Shown: positions 1 to 13,300 of the stretch, one piece after another
Numbering within the stretch: position 1 is the first letter of the stretch
Layout of the letters: each line of letters begins with the position of its first letter
NCBI GenBank assembly: GCA_009733775.1
Contig: WOGZ01000079.1
Coordinates: 60,266-124,265, forward strand
DNA length: 64,000 nucleotides
Direction: 5' to 3'
Origin: Alectoria sarmentosa
Lineage: Eukaryota > Ascomycota > Lecanoromycetes > Lecanorales > Parmeliaceae
The notes under the pieces: model-generated
Told to the model about the DNA's origin: nothing
The model's input: the letters and a program-made list of their open reading frames with translations, nothing else
Databases searched by the model: none
Translations under genes and position numbers: made by a program

Positions 1-2990
1 ATGATATGCTCGCATAAATTATTTGAATTAATAAAATCTTAATAAACTTTTTAATATCGTTATAAATATGAATTTCTTTAAAAACATTATCGAAAAATAT
101 ATTTATAAATGTTATATAATGAATCATTAAAAGATTATTTCTCATAATAATTTTATAACGCTCGATATTTTATCGAACGAATTTATTTATAACGATTTTG
201 TTAAGTTTTTAATTTTTATTAATTTCAATAATTATAAATACTTTATAACGTTTAAAAACGATTTTATTTGTTATTTTAAGATTTATTATATTTATTATAA
301 AAATGAAATCTCCGTTATATTTTTACGTTTTAAAATTTATTTAAAATCTCGCGATTATTAAATTTATTATATTCGCTTTAATAATGAAAACGAATACATT
401 AATAAAATCTTTAACAAATGTTTCATTTAAACGAATATTAAATAAAAATTCGTTATTATAAACAATTTCGAAATAAATGAAATCGTCGAGCGATTTAATC
501 AAACTTTAATAAATAAGATTTATTTAATATTATTAAATTTCAATTTTAATAAATTCTTTTGATCTAAAATAATAATCATAATTAATTATTTAACGATGCG
601 TTTTTTTAACATTCGAATCATTATCACATTTTTTGAAATTTTTTATTATCGCAAGTTTATTTTTTTTCATTTGCGAATTATAAACTTTATCGTTTACGTT
701 TTAAAACGTATTTAAAAGAAATTTATGAATAAAAACGAAAAATGTATTTTTTTAAATTATAAAAACGAATTCATTTTTCGTTTTTATAATTTAATCAAAA
801 AAAAGATTATTCGCATTAACGATGTGCATTTCATTAAAAAATGTTCACATTTCGTAAATCTCGAAAAGGAAATTAAAACTCACGAATTTTTAAATAAACA
901 TTAACGTTTTTTTATATTAACATTTATTATAAAAAAGACATTAAATAAACAACGTATCATTATATTATTAAACGTTAAATTTATAATTTCGATTAAATCG
1001 TTAAATCGATTATCGTCAACGAATATCTTATCGTTAATCGTTAATCATTTTTAAAGATTTCATTTTGTTATTATTATAATGCGTATGTTTATAACATTTA
1101 TCAAATTTATTATATTAATCATTAAATTTATTATCATTTCTCCTTCATTAATATTTTCGAAATTTATTAAAATAAAAATTATACGAAAACATTTTGAATA
1201 TAAAATTATTCAAAAAATATTTGATAATTATAAAAATCTCATTATTTTGAATTTTCATGATTTATTGTTTAATTTTTTAATAAAAGTTTTCGTTGTTTTT
1301 ATTCTTTTTACGAATTATATTAATAAATTTAACATTTTTGAATTTATAATTTAATAATAAATGATTTTTAATAATATATTTTATATAAATTAAGAATTTG
1401 ATATGCGAAATGAAAATAACTTTTTTATAAATAATAACATTTAATGTTTTATTCAAGCGTTTTTAAGGATTCATGTTTTTCAAAATCGTTAAATTTATAT
1501 CATAAAATGAGATCTCGAAAAAAAAAATCATTTTTTATAAAACACGTTAAATTGTTCGAAAATTCGAATAATAAAAAAATCGTGATTATTATAACATTTT
1601 CGCGTTAATAATAAAGTTTATAAATTATAAAACGATTTTTACGTTTACGACGATTATGAATTAAAATATGAAATAAATAAACGTTAAAATCGTTTTTTTT
1701 TATAACGATGTTTAAAAGAACATTTATATATAACAATTTAAAGGTTTTAATAAAAATAATATCAAGATCTGTAAATTAAATAAGATCTTTTATAATTTAA
1801 AGTAATTTTTTAAAGTTTAATATTAATATTTCTCGATTTATATAAAGAATTTTATCGAATCGAACGATTATGTGTTTATAAATTTAAAAAAAAATCATTA
1901 TAACGTTTTACGTCGATAATGTTTTAATTATAAATCATAATAAAATCATTATCAAATGAATCAAAAATGCTCTCAACGTCAAATTTCATATATTAAATTT
2001 GAAATTATGCGCCTTTTATTTAAACATGATCGTTAAAAGAAATCGTTATAATAACATTATTCGTTTGAAATAAAAAACGTACATCACACGTTTTTTTAAT
2101 CACTTTAAATGTTCAAATCTCATTTTTATTAATATATCATTCGAAATTAATCGCAGATTAACGCTCATCGAAGAAAGTTATATGATTTTTAAAAAGCTTT
2201 ATAAAAAATATTAATTTATTATCTATGAATTCTCTTATATACATTATGTTGAAAATTCGTTTCGATATCGTTTATATTATTTTTTTGATTAATCGATATT
2301 CAATCAATCTTATTTCAACGTATTAAAATGCGATTATTCGAATTTTTCGATATTTTAAAGATATAATGCATTACGAACTCGTATATAAAAACTTTTTAAA
2401 AAATCTATTCGATTATATTAATTTTAATTAAATTAAAAACTTAATGTAAAGATTCATTTTCGATTATTTATTTAATTTAAATAATAATATTATTAATTGA
2501 TTAAGCAAGGGTCAAATTATTATAATATTATTCATTTATAAAATAAAGTATATCGATTAAACGCAAATTATTAAAAAAATTATTTGATTGAAAAACCTTT
2601 TTAATCAATTTCTGCGATTTGACGATTCGAATCTCAAGATCATCATGATCTTTAAAGATCATTAAAACGTAATCGTTTTCGTAAAAAACGCTCAATTTTA
2701 TGCTCACATCAAACACATTAATATCGTTTATCATTTTATGCGCGAAAACGTCAATAATTATATTATAAATGTTTAATATATCTTCATTAACAAACAAATA
2801 ATTAATGATTTTATTAAGGTTTTATGTTTTGATAAATTTATTATCTTTCGCGATGCCTTTAAAGTGAAAATAATTTCCCATTATTTATTTAAAATTATTT
2901 GAATTGCTATTTTAGAGAAAACGTTTAAAATATTTAAAACGTTTAAATCGTTTTATTATCATTATTCAACGCCCTCAATTTCAAAAAAAC
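1..2990 (+). pseudogene. copia pol remnant (integrase, RT, RNase H) of A0
   Basis: The integrase core reads from the window start to about 1050. It is followed by a linker with an open stretch at 1079-1354, which also occurs in A and in the 58705-60880 fragment. Reverse transcriptase lies at about 1400-2350; its catalytic box is at 1909-1920 and reads YVDN where YVDD is expected, a G-to-A change in the last Asp codon. RNase H follows at about 2400-2860. TAA and TGA codons replace expected Gln and Trp codons. Nothing here could encode a working protein. Confidence 0.85.
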
Positions 2991-3027
2991 GATTTCATTA
3001 ATCTTCACATTTCGAATGATCGATTAA

Positions 3028-4057
3028 ATAATCGATCGAAATTAGAATTATTCGTAAAATTTTAATATCAATTTTGACGTGTTAAAATTTCGTCATATTA
3101 TCATTATATTAGAAATTGATTTATCGTTATTATAATTATATTTACAAACTTTGCGAATCTCTTTTCAAAACACTTATATTTATGTTTAATTCAAATTTGA
3201 AATCTGTGACGTCATTTAAAAGGTCGTTATCGTCATTTTTTCGTTAATCGCTTTCAATATTTTCATCAAGATCATCACACTCATATTTTTTAAAATATAT
3301 ATTCATATCTTTTAAAGTTATCGTATTTATGCCCTTAGGCGCTATTGTCGTTATTATTATCATAAATTTCGTCGTTATACATCGTTCGCGTATATGTTAT
3401 CAATTATTATTGTTAAACATTAATACTTTAAAACGATTCTCACGAACTTTATAATCGATCGTATATATACATATATATGCATATACAATTCGAAATATTT
3501 CGTTCAATCGAAAAATAAATTCTCACATATATTCATTAACTATATGTTAATCAATTTTTGATATGCATCAAATAAATTGAAAATAATTTGTTAGAAAACG
3601 GTTTTTCGTCAAAAAGTAGAATTTTTTTTATGTGACATCGTGACGAATATGTTTAAAAGAACATAATCATTTTTAGATTTTCGATTTTCACACTTTTTAC
3701 CCGACTTTGAACATCACGAATTTCGAATCTCGTTTTTGAAATTCGAATGTTTATAAAAAAGAAAAGAATGATACATAAGAAATAAAAGTGATTTATGAAA
3801 TAAAAATGATTTATGAAAGGAGAAATCGTTATCCTTTTTTCGAATTTTCATTATTTTTATTCGATTTTGAATATCGCGAATTTCGAATCTCGTATTTGAA
3901 ATTCGAATTTTTATGAAACGCATAAAAGATAAAGGAGATGTATAAGAATGATTTCATGTTAATTATTCGACGCTAATCTCATTATAATTACCCGACATTT
4001 CATTTATTTTATTTATTCGACGTTCGATTTTTTTAAAAATATGCGTGCGAAGGAGAA
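3028..4057 (+). repeat. 3' non-coding module of family A (copy A0)
   Basis: This non-coding stretch between RNase H and the 3' LTR has no usable frame. It is homologous to 30190-31211 in A and, more distantly, to 37360-38290 in B1 and to the matching minus-strand parts of B2 and B3, although A and B have different LTRs. It holds a TATA/CATA-rich patch near 3460-3490 and two related copies of a TTCGAATCTCG-type segment near 3720 and 3885. Confidence 0.75.
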
Positions 4058-4181
4058 TATCGAAATTCAAATTATGTGATAAGGTTATGTGACGGACGCA
4101 TGCGCCCGTAACATAAATCGCACTTTTCTTCGTAACACTCTTAGAGCAATACAACTAAGTGTCCTACATCATATTTCCACA
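4058..4181 (+). repeat. 3' LTR of copia A0 (124 bp)
   Basis: Same length and alignment as the two LTRs of element A (24173-24296 and 31212-31335). The ends are TATCG (from TGTCG) and CCACA. The likely 5-bp target duplicate is ATTTG at 4182-4186, but its partner lies outside the window. Confidence 0.9.
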
Positions 4182-4184
4182 ATT

Positions 4185-4319
4185 TGTTAAAAATAGATGA
4201 AACACTTAATTGATTGAATAGCTGCAACAAAGCATCTTAAATACAAAATGTGTTAAGTCTCGACAAATCTTTCTTGCCTCGACAAATCTTTCATGTTTGA
4301 TAATTAACACATTTCAACA
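4185..4319 (-). repeat. solo LTR of copia family B (135 bp)
   Basis: This is the reverse complement of the B LTR (compare 38384-38518). No B internal sequence lies on either side. To the right, 4320 onward does not match the 3' leader of B that adjoins the LTR at 39804. No 5-bp duplication is visible (CAATT on the left, TTAAC on the right), so it is not a clean solo LTR from recombination within one element, unless RIP or a deletion changed its flanks. It starts 3 bp after the LTR end of A0. Confidence 0.85.
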
Positions 4320-5139
4320 TTAACAACACGAAGAGTTAATCGAATTAAATTATAAAATTGATTACGAAGAATGTCGAATTGCGAAAAGTTAAGACATTTG
4401 TCGATCAAAAAGTTAAAACTTTGATTGTTTTTGTCGTTTATCAAAATAACGTTATTAACGTTTTGTGCATTAAACTTAAAACGATAACAGAATTTAACAA
4501 TTGAAATGAGATAAAAATAAATAAAATTTTAAACGAGTTAAATAAGGCCATCGCAATATTAATTAAATAATTCTTCAAATTGAAAAAATTGATATTTAAA
4601 CACGAGAATAAAGAAATATTGAATATATTATCGATTTTAATAGAATGAATCGATAAGGAAAATCATCTCGGGCACTTTTAAGAAGTCCTTCTGTTTCGAA
4701 CAATGATTCAAAATTACGCTCGATAATTTTTTTATTAATAATTTTATTAATTTGAAAAATCTTCGTAATTAATTGATATTAATCGATTTATTATGAAAAA
4801 AAATTCCAAAATTTAAAACATGCGTATGATTATGTTATTTTAAAAGCGACCTCAATTGCGCTCATGTTATTTCAGATTTAAACATCTCGAAGTTGTTAAT
4901 ATAAAAAACTTTCGTAATTAATTGATATTAATCGATTTATTACGAAAAAAACTTCCAAAATCAAGACACATTTATATTATTTATCACGTTTTTTTTGCGC
5001 TTGATTCTTTTTTTCAACAATTTCATCAATTCTTACATTGAATCATGTTTCAAAATCTTATTCGAAATCGACTCAATACAGATCTTGACATTTTTTTCGG
5101 ACGCTTCAGGAGAAGCGGATTTTTTTCGAGGGGGGATGA
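4320..5139. other. unassigned AT-rich stretch ending in a polypurine tract
   Basis: No frame survives. Two copies of a segment of about 60 bp (TTCGTAATTAATTGATATT core) lie at 4762-4820 and 4911-4969, 149 bp apart. The stretch ends in a G-rich purine run at 5129-5138, directly before a TGTTATG start at 5140. This is what the 3' end of a gypsy element looks like just before its LTR. It may therefore be the tail of an older element of the G2 family, but no protein domain supports that. Confidence 0.4.
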
Positions 5140-5273
5140 TGTTATGAATAGGTCAAGGTTAGGTATTTAGGTTTATCAACGATCGCGTCTATTAGACAGG
5201 TACCTTACACTAGCTTAATTCGCTGGTATTTAAGGCACAGATTTACATAGAAAAAAGATAACCTTTACACACA
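5140..5273 (+). repeat. candidate LTR of gypsy element G2
   Basis: The stretch begins TGTTATGAATAGG right after a polypurine run and ends near CTTTACACACA. It is richer in GC than its surroundings and keeps CA dinucleotides. G2 gag and protease follow downstream. No second copy was found in the window, so both the LTR identity and its right end are inferred. Confidence 0.45.
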
Positions 5274-6167
5274 TTTGAAACGTGCCCTTAACAAAATTAA
5301 TCTCCTTAACAAAACGCAAACATTTATAACAATAACAAAAATTCGTTTAAACTTTATAATAACGAATTTCAGCGACGATTTTTAATTAAAGCATATTAAT
5401 ATAATATCGAGGATTAAAAAAACGAAATTTCATAAACATAATTATATTGACGAGAAAATAAAATTTAAATTTAATAAAAGCAAATTTTCTTATTAAATTC
5501 GTATAATTATATTATTGTCGATTATATAACGTTGATTTTGAATTCAATAATTAATTATATAAATATTTACGCATTATTTATAACAAATCTAAATTCTCGA
5601 TAAAAAATGTCATCGTTTTGAATTTTAATGTTATTAACAAATTCATAATTATCATCACGATTGTTATTTTAATTATAATCATTTCATTTACGATAATAAT
5701 TTCTCATATTTTAAAAGTCCTGCATTTAAATGTTATAAATGTTATAATAAAAAAAATTGTCTTTCAAAAACATTGCTTCGTTATAATTTTAATAATGTTT
5801 ATTTTAATCGAATAAAATTATGAGCTTTATTTCGACACGAGATATATGATAAATTTTATCGATAAAAAGTTCTTATTTAAAGTCTTTTTAGATATCGTCG
5901 TTAAAAAAGTATCGACACTCATGATTATAAAAAACATTAACGTTAATATATATAATATTGACGAATATATTAAATTACAAATTTATTTATTTGGCAAAAA
6001 TGACATAATTAAATTAAATTAAATTATTTATATCGTCGATGATTTTGTTATTAAAGCATTTATCGACATTAACATTATGAAATTAAAAGATATAATTTTC
6101 GATATAAAAAAAAATGTCATAATCATCGTATTATATAAAATATTCAAATTTTCTTTATTTTTATTAA
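5274..6167 (+). pseudogene. gypsy G2 gag C-terminus and protease start
   Basis: A degenerate CCHC zinc knuckle (Cys-Tyr-Lys-Cys spacing) can be read at about 5725-5770, which is typical of Ty3/gypsy Gag nucleocapsid. A retropepsin-like region follows from about 5830; it carries an 'I(D/N)IMK..DIIFD' type motif near 6060-6110, which resembles fungal gypsy proteases. The frame is broken by stops. It stops abruptly at 6167, where the LTR of D begins, and resumes at 20944. The coding sense is plus, the same as the RT and integrase part downstream. Confidence 0.65.
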
Positions 6168-6348
6168 TGTCACGATATCGTGCTGAGCACCTATCTTGCC
6201 AAGCTATCTATTTTATTTATCAATTATACTTGTCAAACAAATATCTTGTCAAGCGCATAACTTAACATGCCTACATAAGTAACTAATTTTACGAAAAAAA
6301 AATGATCAATTTACACATCATCAATGAATATTTCATATTATCTTTACA
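6168..6348 (+). repeat. 5' LTR of gypsy D
   Basis: Begins TGTCACGATATCGTG and ends CTTTACA. It aligns end to end with 20759-20938. Differences are mainly C/T and G/A, as RIP would give. The ATTAA duplicate precedes it. Confidence 0.9.
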
Positions 6349-6715
6349 ATATAATAACAACATTTATACGATATCAATTAATTATCGTATGATTTAAAAA
6401 AAAAATCGTCATTAATTTACGTTATAAAAGCCTTTTGCAAACGTCTTGATCAATGCTTTAAATTTTTCGCTGACGTTTTTACATTATTTATTTAAATAGT
6501 TTATTTATCTTAAAAAATCGTATATTTTTATTCTTATCTTAAATTGATAAATTACGTCGTTATAATCGACGAAATCAACATCTTTTTTAAATAAAAAATA
6601 ATTATTTTAATTTTTCAATTTGACGATTTCATCAAGATAACATATTTTCATTTTAATTTATTAAAATTTATAATAAAAGATGTAATTCATTACGTTATTA
6701 CTACGATGTCTGTCT
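6349..6715 (+). other. leader of gypsy D
   Basis: This lies between the 5' LTR of D and the GC-rich block and should hold the primer binding site and start of gag. Neither is recognisable after RIP. No usable frame. Confidence 0.4.
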
Positions 6716-6724
6716 CGTGAATCT

Positions 6725-6998
6725 TACATCGAATGAACATCGGATGAACATCGGATGTAAATCGGATGGAAATCGGATGGAAATCGGATGGGCAGCGGCT
6801 GGGCAGCGGCTGAGCATCGGCTGCCCAGCTGCTGAGAATCGAATGGCAGTTTTAATGAAAGGTGATGGATTTTCATCCGATTCCCAGCGGTTAAGCAGCC
6901 GATGCTCAACTGCTGTTCATTCGCTGCCCATCCGATACCCATTCGTTATCCATCCGATATCCATTCGATATCCATCCGTTATCCATCCGATATTCAAT
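6725..6998. repeat. large imperfect palindrome built of CATCGGATG units
   Basis: The left arm (about 6725-6850) repeats ATCGGATGG and GGCAGCGGCT words. The right arm (about 6872-6998) carries their reverse complements in mirrored order, with the centre near 6860. The block is far richer in GC than its surroundings and retains many CA and TG dinucleotides, so RIP has largely spared it. It is open in several frames on both strands (for example 6717-7121 plus), which follows from the repeat and does not indicate a gene. Confidence 0.8.
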
Positions 6999-7006
6999 AA
7001 TAATAT

Positions 7007-7145
7007 GATTGCAGTGGGTACGACCATGACCATGTGGTTGCAGTGGGTACGACCATGGGTATGTGATTGCAGTGGCCATGGGTATGTGATTATAATGAGT
7101 ACGGCCATGATCATGCAATGACTCATGATCATATGGTTGCAGTGG
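7007..7145 (+). repeat. minisatellite, left half (about 30-bp unit)
   Basis: Units of about 30 bp follow the pattern GATTGCAGTGGGTACGACC then ATGACCATGTG, with a shortened variant of about 23 bp. The same unit in the same orientation recurs at 13603-13860. The LINE between the two suggests one array that was split. Contains many CATG words. Confidence 0.85.
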
Positions 7146-7679
7146 GCCTCAAGGGGGCACAAAGAAGCTGCTTCGACGGCGACAACGTATCTTTCTAAAA
7201 TGTTATAAACAGCGTCTTATCTACAATATTTGAGATCATATATGATATTTTATTATGATATCTTTAGGGATTTAATATCTCAAACATTCTTTTATCGCTT
7301 TCGATTCTTATTTGACGATTTATTTCGAAATTATTTTAAAACATTTTGAGCGAACAAATGATCACACATAAACGAATTCTTTAAATTTTTTTTTATCAAT
7401 TCATCGTTGATTTAAATCACATTATTAATTCATATCGTCTTTTCATCTTTTTAAACACGCACATTTTAAAAAAATCAAATTTTTTTTATTGAAACGAAAT
7501 AATCAAAAGAAAAAACGATTAAAATTTAAAATCAAAGATTTCGATAAGAAATATATTTTATAAAATCTAAATCATCTCATAATAAAACACAAACAACATT
7601 TATATTATCGATCATTAACGTTATTTTACGAATAATTATGTTTAAATCTTTTAAAAATGAAATGCGGAAGTTAAGCTCA

Positions 7680-8950
7680 ATCGTTTAATTTAATATTATT
7701 AATAAACGACTTATCGAGAATCAATCAAAATCGAATAAAAAAAATGAAAATATGTTAAAATAAGATTTATTTTCGAATAAATTTGAGAATAACACAAATG
7801 CAAACGATAAAACCTTTTCGAATTCGAAGAAGACGAATATCATTATCGAGAATATTTTTAAAAATCGATTAAAACCATTAAAATCGTTATCAAAAAAATC
7901 GAAACGTACAAACTTTTTTAATTTAACTAAATCGAAAAAATGATCGATTGATTTGAAAAATATAAAAAAAAAAAAAAAAAAAGATAATGACAAAAATAAT
8001 CAAAAAGATTATTAAAACGACGAAACAAAAAGAAAAAAAACGAATTAAACAAAAATTTTATAAAAAAAATGAAAACCCTTCGCAATTTTATCTTAAATGT
8101 CGAAAAAAAAAACGAACGATTATCATTAAACTCAGAATTATTCGTTTTCGATATTCGAAATCTTTATTAATATTACGAAAATTAACATTTCGAACGAACA
8201 AATTATTCGTTCACGTGTCTCGAAAGTCTTTAACACTCCGCCTTTATTATTCGTCGATTCAATTAAAAAAATGCGTATCATCATGTTAATATCTTTAAAG
8301 AAGATAACGAAAAAGAAAAAACAATGAATTAAAAAAACGAATTTCATTCGAAATTCGTCGTCAACAAAAAATAAAAACTTCGAGAAAATACGAATCTTTA
8401 ATCGTCTCAAATCAAAATCAAAATTAAATAACAATTCGATAACCCCATTCCCTTTTATCGAAAAAATGATTTTTATAAGAAAAAATAAAAAGAAAAAAAT
8501 AAAAGTCAAAAAGAAAACGATAATCTCTTCAATAATATCGAAACTTATCAACAATAAATAATTTTATTTGAAAATGTTAATCGCTTTATGAGAGAAGAAT
8601 AAAAAACTTATATTAAAACAAATTTTAAAAATATTTAAAAATATCATAAATCTTAAAAACGTTAAATCCGCAGAAAAGTATAATAATAAAAATTAAATAA
8701 TATATTATTATTTCAAAAAGATCAAAAATGCAACGAAAAATATATCGATCTTTGTCAAAAAAAATGAAAAACGACATAAAATTAAGATCATAATATATCA
8801 TATCGATGATTCATAAATTTTCATCATTTCAAAAAGCTTTTTCGAAATCATAAATTATCATGCTCTGATCATATAAATTAAAAATTTGAAGAAATTTTAA
8901 AAAAAAAAGTTTTGATTAAAATATAAAAAAAAGCTTTATATAATTAAAAC
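7680..8950 (+). pseudogene. LINE ORF1-like remnant, Lys-rich
   Basis: The plus-strand frames give a highly basic, low-complexity product with runs of Lys and Asn, and an open stretch at 7987-8289. An uninterrupted A run of 19 bases lies at 7964-7982. No zinc knuckle is clear. The assignment as ORF1 rests on its place upstream of the endonuclease and RT. RIP inflates Lys and Asn content, so the basic character may be partly artificial. Confidence 0.4.
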
Positions 8951-8999
8951 GAAAATCATTATTATCTTTAAAATAAGTTTTGATTTAAAAAATTTCGAA

Positions 9000-11900
9000 T
9001 TTGAAATCGAGAAGTCGAGATCAGGTTTTAACGCATTATTTATAATGAAATTCAAATTAACAAATATTAACGAAATTTACGAAATTTATCGTAAAATAAA
9101 TCACATTATTCACGATTATGAGATTATAACGAATCTTAAAACCTTTAAAAAGATTAAATTTTTTTTATTAAAAAACAAATCCTTTATGTTATAATCATGA
9201 CGATACACAAAATAAAAATCATCTCATTAAATGTTCGTTTTGTTTTAAATTCAACACGATTTAAAAACATATATAATATAATGTAAAATTATAACGTGAA
9301 CATTTTATTTTTATAAAAAGTCAATCTGCTCGTCGAATTCGCGAAATATTATAAAAAATTATTTTCGCAAATACACATTATTATTTATATTACGAATCGT
9401 AATAAAATTATAATTATAATTAATGTCAAAATTATAATATAAACGTTCAATAATAATTCGAATCATATTTTTTACATTAACGACGATGATCACATTTTGG
9501 TATATAAAGTTTTATATCGAGATTATTCGCTCAACGTGACATTTGTTTATAATTCGATTTAAAACATTAAACGCTTAATTTGATTTTAAAAAAAAATGAA
9601 ATATTTCAATATGATTCGATCTCTTCGTTTTGCGACATAATAAAAAAAATTAAAATTTAATATTATTAACGATAAAGAAAATCTCATAAATATTTCCGCG
9701 AGTTTTTTAATTATAAAAATTTTCGAAATTATTAACACAATTTAAAGGGAATAACATATATAAATTAATAAATAATTAAAAAATTAAAAACCCTGATTTA
9801 ATAACCTTCACATATTACGTTAACGATATTTTATATTCAAAAATTAATAAAATATATATTAAAAAAGAGTGATTAAATGAATTTAAAAAATAAAACATTA
9901 TATCAAACAAATTCTTTATCGATTATAAAGCGATTATAATTATAATCAAATTGATCTTTATGATTATCAAAAATTCGAAAAAATGACGATTATCTTTTAT
10001 AATTTTATAAAAAAAAAACAAATGCGAAAATCTTATTTATAAACTTTAAAAACGTTTTCGAAATTAATCTCTTTGAAAGAATAAAACATATATAAAACAT
10101 TAATAATTTAATCTTTAAAAGATATCGATAAGAGCGATAAACGAATTAATGATAAATTAAAATTCAATTTATAATATAAAAGATTAACGTATCAAAAGAA
10201 AAGAAATTCACATAAAATAAATTTCGAATTAAAAATAAAATTATTAATCATTAAAACGCGAAAAAAACATTTTACGAACGTTTTTAATAAAAATTACGCA
10301 TATAATACAATAACGAAACATTTTATATTTAATAAAAAGTCCACGAAATAATTCATTTTTAAAACACGAAAAATGAATTACAATTTCATTAAAACATTAA
10401 AAAATGATGACGATATAACACATTCGAATTCAAAAGATATTTTCAAAATAACGATGAATTATTATCGAGGTTTTTACGATATCAAAACCTTCGACGAAAA
10501 AATTAAAAAATAAATATTAAATTATATCACGAAAAGAATAACGTCAAAAACGATATCAAAATTAAAAAAATCGATATCGATATAAAAGATTAAAATCGTT
10601 ATTCGTCGAACGACGTTGAAATCGTCGTTTAAAAAAAACGATCTATTCAACGAATATTATAAGACATTTATATAACATAAAAAATAAAAAAATAACTTTT
10701 CAACAATCGTGCAAACGTTAATGAAATTCTTTAATAAAATTTCAAAATAAAAAAACATTATCAAAATGTTAAACGAATGATATTTTAATTTTTTTATTCA
10801 AAAATAAAAAAAAATAAACGAATATTCGAAATTATCGCTTTTTATTTATAATGAATGTGAATTATAAATTGTTTATAAATATTTTGATATAAAAATTAAT
10901 CACGACTTTGAGAAAAATTATTAATTTATAATAATCGATCTTTTTATTTAAAAGACTTATCGATGACAATATCAAAATTATTTAAAATTTAATAATTAAA
11001 TATGAGATTATCATAAAGCTCGCGAAACGAAAATCGAGATTAATAATCATCTTTTTAAATCAAAAAAAGATATATAATAAAATCAATTATGAATTTCTTT
11101 TTACGATATTAATTAAATTTGAAATATCAAAAAAAAAAAATTTTGAATCCGCCTTTTTTATCAAAACGTAAAAATCAAAATGTTTATTAATAATTATTTT
11201 GAAAAAACTTTATAAATTCGATATAATATACATTAAAAAAACTTATTAAATTATATTTTCTTTATAATCGTCATCGAAAATCTTACACATTATATAATCT
11301 TAAATTCAGTTATATTAAAAATAAAAATAAAAATCGTGCAATTAAAAATAATCATATATGCGAATAATATAATGATTATTATTCAAACGCAAATCGAAGT
11401 CGACGCGTTAATAACGATTTTCGAAATTTATTATAAAATCACGAACGTCAAGATCAATTAAATAAAATTATATATTTTATATATTAAAAAGATAATTCGA
11501 ATTCGATTTACGTTAAGAAAATCTTTTCGAATAACTTTTATAAACATTTAAATATCTTTATTAATATTATAATAAAACATTAATTTGATATATTTTAAAC
11601 GGGAATATTGATAAAAATCAAAACATCGATAAAAATATAAACGCGATATTATTTATCGATGAAAAACAAAATCATGATTATCAACATCTTTATAATATTT
11701 CTCTTTAAATACGCCTTTCGCTTTTTAAAAATATCAATTAAGATTAAAAATGAATTGAATAAAAAATATTATAAACTAATATAAAATAACAAAATTTGAA
11801 ATACAATTCAAAACTTACATTTTTATTATTTTATAAATAAAAATGAAATTGAAAACATTAATTTATATTTTGTTATAAATGTTAATATAATAATTATAAT

Positions 11901-13300
11901 TAATAAAATTATTAACGATCTCAATGTTATATAAATTCAATTCGCAAAAAATGTTTTCATAATATACATCAAATCTAAAAATGCAAATTCAATACACGTT
12001 ATAATAATGATTAATTTATGATTATTGCACTTTACACGTTCAATCAATCATATTTCAAAATCTTTATAATCATTATAACAAAATTAAAGAAAAATACGAA
12101 ATAAAATGAAAATAATATATTTTCGTTTTTCATCAACAACAACGAAATTATTAATCATTCTCATATGATATCATATATATTTAAAAAAAAACTTAAATTT
12201 CGATAATGTTAAAAAATTCAATTTAACAATATAAATGAATTTATGAAAGCGCGACGCTCGAATGTTTAATGATATCTAAGATTTAATACGTTAACAACTT
12301 ATAATCCCCTCTGATTTCATCGATTCCTCTTTAATATTTATAATATAAAATATAATATAACGATTAATCTCAAATTGTGTCTTTAAAATATAACATTTTA
12401 TATTTTCAAAACAAAAACATTTTTAACATTTCGATCAAAACCAAAAAAAATTTTTTTTATAAAAATTATAAACCGATCGATCTTTTTCGAGAACATCAAT
12501 TTTCATCAAATTTATCATTATTTATTTAATAATAAATTTTAAAACATCAATTTTAATAAAAAAGTTTAAAAATCAATATTCGCATTTCGAAATAAATTCG
12601 ATAAACAATTCATTGAAGAAAAAAAAATATAAACGACGATTCAAAACAAATTTAAAATTTCGAAAATTAAAAATTTATTATAAAGGTTTTTATATAAAAA
12701 GATACGCACGAGATCGAATTTAATTTGAATTTTATATTTATAATAACGATGCTTTATATATAACGTGAATCAATTTCCTTCGCATATTTAAATAAAATAT
12801 ATTATTTTAAAAATTGTTTAAAAGAAATTTGAATCGATTTAATTCTTTTTTTTTCAAATTGTTCATATTTAAAATCCGAATAATTAATAAAATGATCGTT
12901 TTTATAATTTTTAATTCGAATTTAAAAGATATTTTTAAGCGACGATGAAATATTTTTTATCAAATTATCATATAAGTTTTATAAAAATATCATCTTTTTT
13001 ATAATTTTAAAAAGTCGATCAAATATTGAAATTCGATACTTTAACTGCTCGAAATTATTATAAAATGTTAATTCAAAAACATATTTTTACGAATCGTATC
13101 CTCTGCACTTATGAGAAATATCGAAATAAAAATTATAATTTCGAGATTTTTAAAAAGTTGTGAAAAGAGTTTTTTTAATTATTGAAAATTCGAATTTTTT
13201 TTATATGTTTTATCGATTATGAGAATGATATTTACGATAATAATATAAAATACGTTATAAAATTCAACGACGTGAAGGATTTCAACGAGATAACTTAAAA
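9000..13300 (+). pseudogene. LINE ORF2 remnant (endonuclease, reverse transcriptase)
   Basis: At about 9470-9600 a stretch reading 'DDDHILVYKVLYRDYS' resembles the strand of an APE-type endonuclease that precedes the 'NVYAP' motif. RT motifs follow from about 10850: 'NVNYK' (compare N-DYKI), 'FL.KRLIDDNI' (compare F-PGR-I-DNI), 'IIFLNQKKIYN' (compare LDQEKAYD), then the active-site box at 11357-11368. That box reads YANN in place of YADD, through G-to-A changes. The C-terminal 1.7 kb has no recognised domain. Stops interrupt every frame. The order matches plant- and fungus-type LINEs with an endonuclease; the clade is not assigned. Confidence 0.65.

Larger units (their letters stand above)
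1..4181 (+). mobile_element. Ty1/copia retrotransposon family A, copy A0, 5'-truncated by window start
   Basis: This is a RIP-degraded copia element whose left part lies outside the window. It is collinear with element A (24173-31335): position 21 here corresponds to 27185 there, so the window opens just before the integrase core. Order is integrase, linker, reverse transcriptase, RNase H, 3' non-coding module, 3' LTR. Reading frames are full of stops. It is more decayed than A, with fewer residual CA and TG dinucleotides by eye. The element ends at the LTR boundary at 4181. Confidence 0.9.

Noticed and set aside
6717..7121. 134-codon open frame with repeated Arg-Met-Glu-Ile-Gly-Trp type words, and overlapping frames on minus
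   Set aside because: It is a by-product of the CATCGGATG palindrome and minisatellite. Similar frames open on both strands and have no domain.
7721..8554. Phe-rich minus frames at 7721-7993 and 8138-8554
   Set aside because: Antisense to a Lys-rich LINE ORF1-like region; AAA and GAA codons read as Phe on the other strand.
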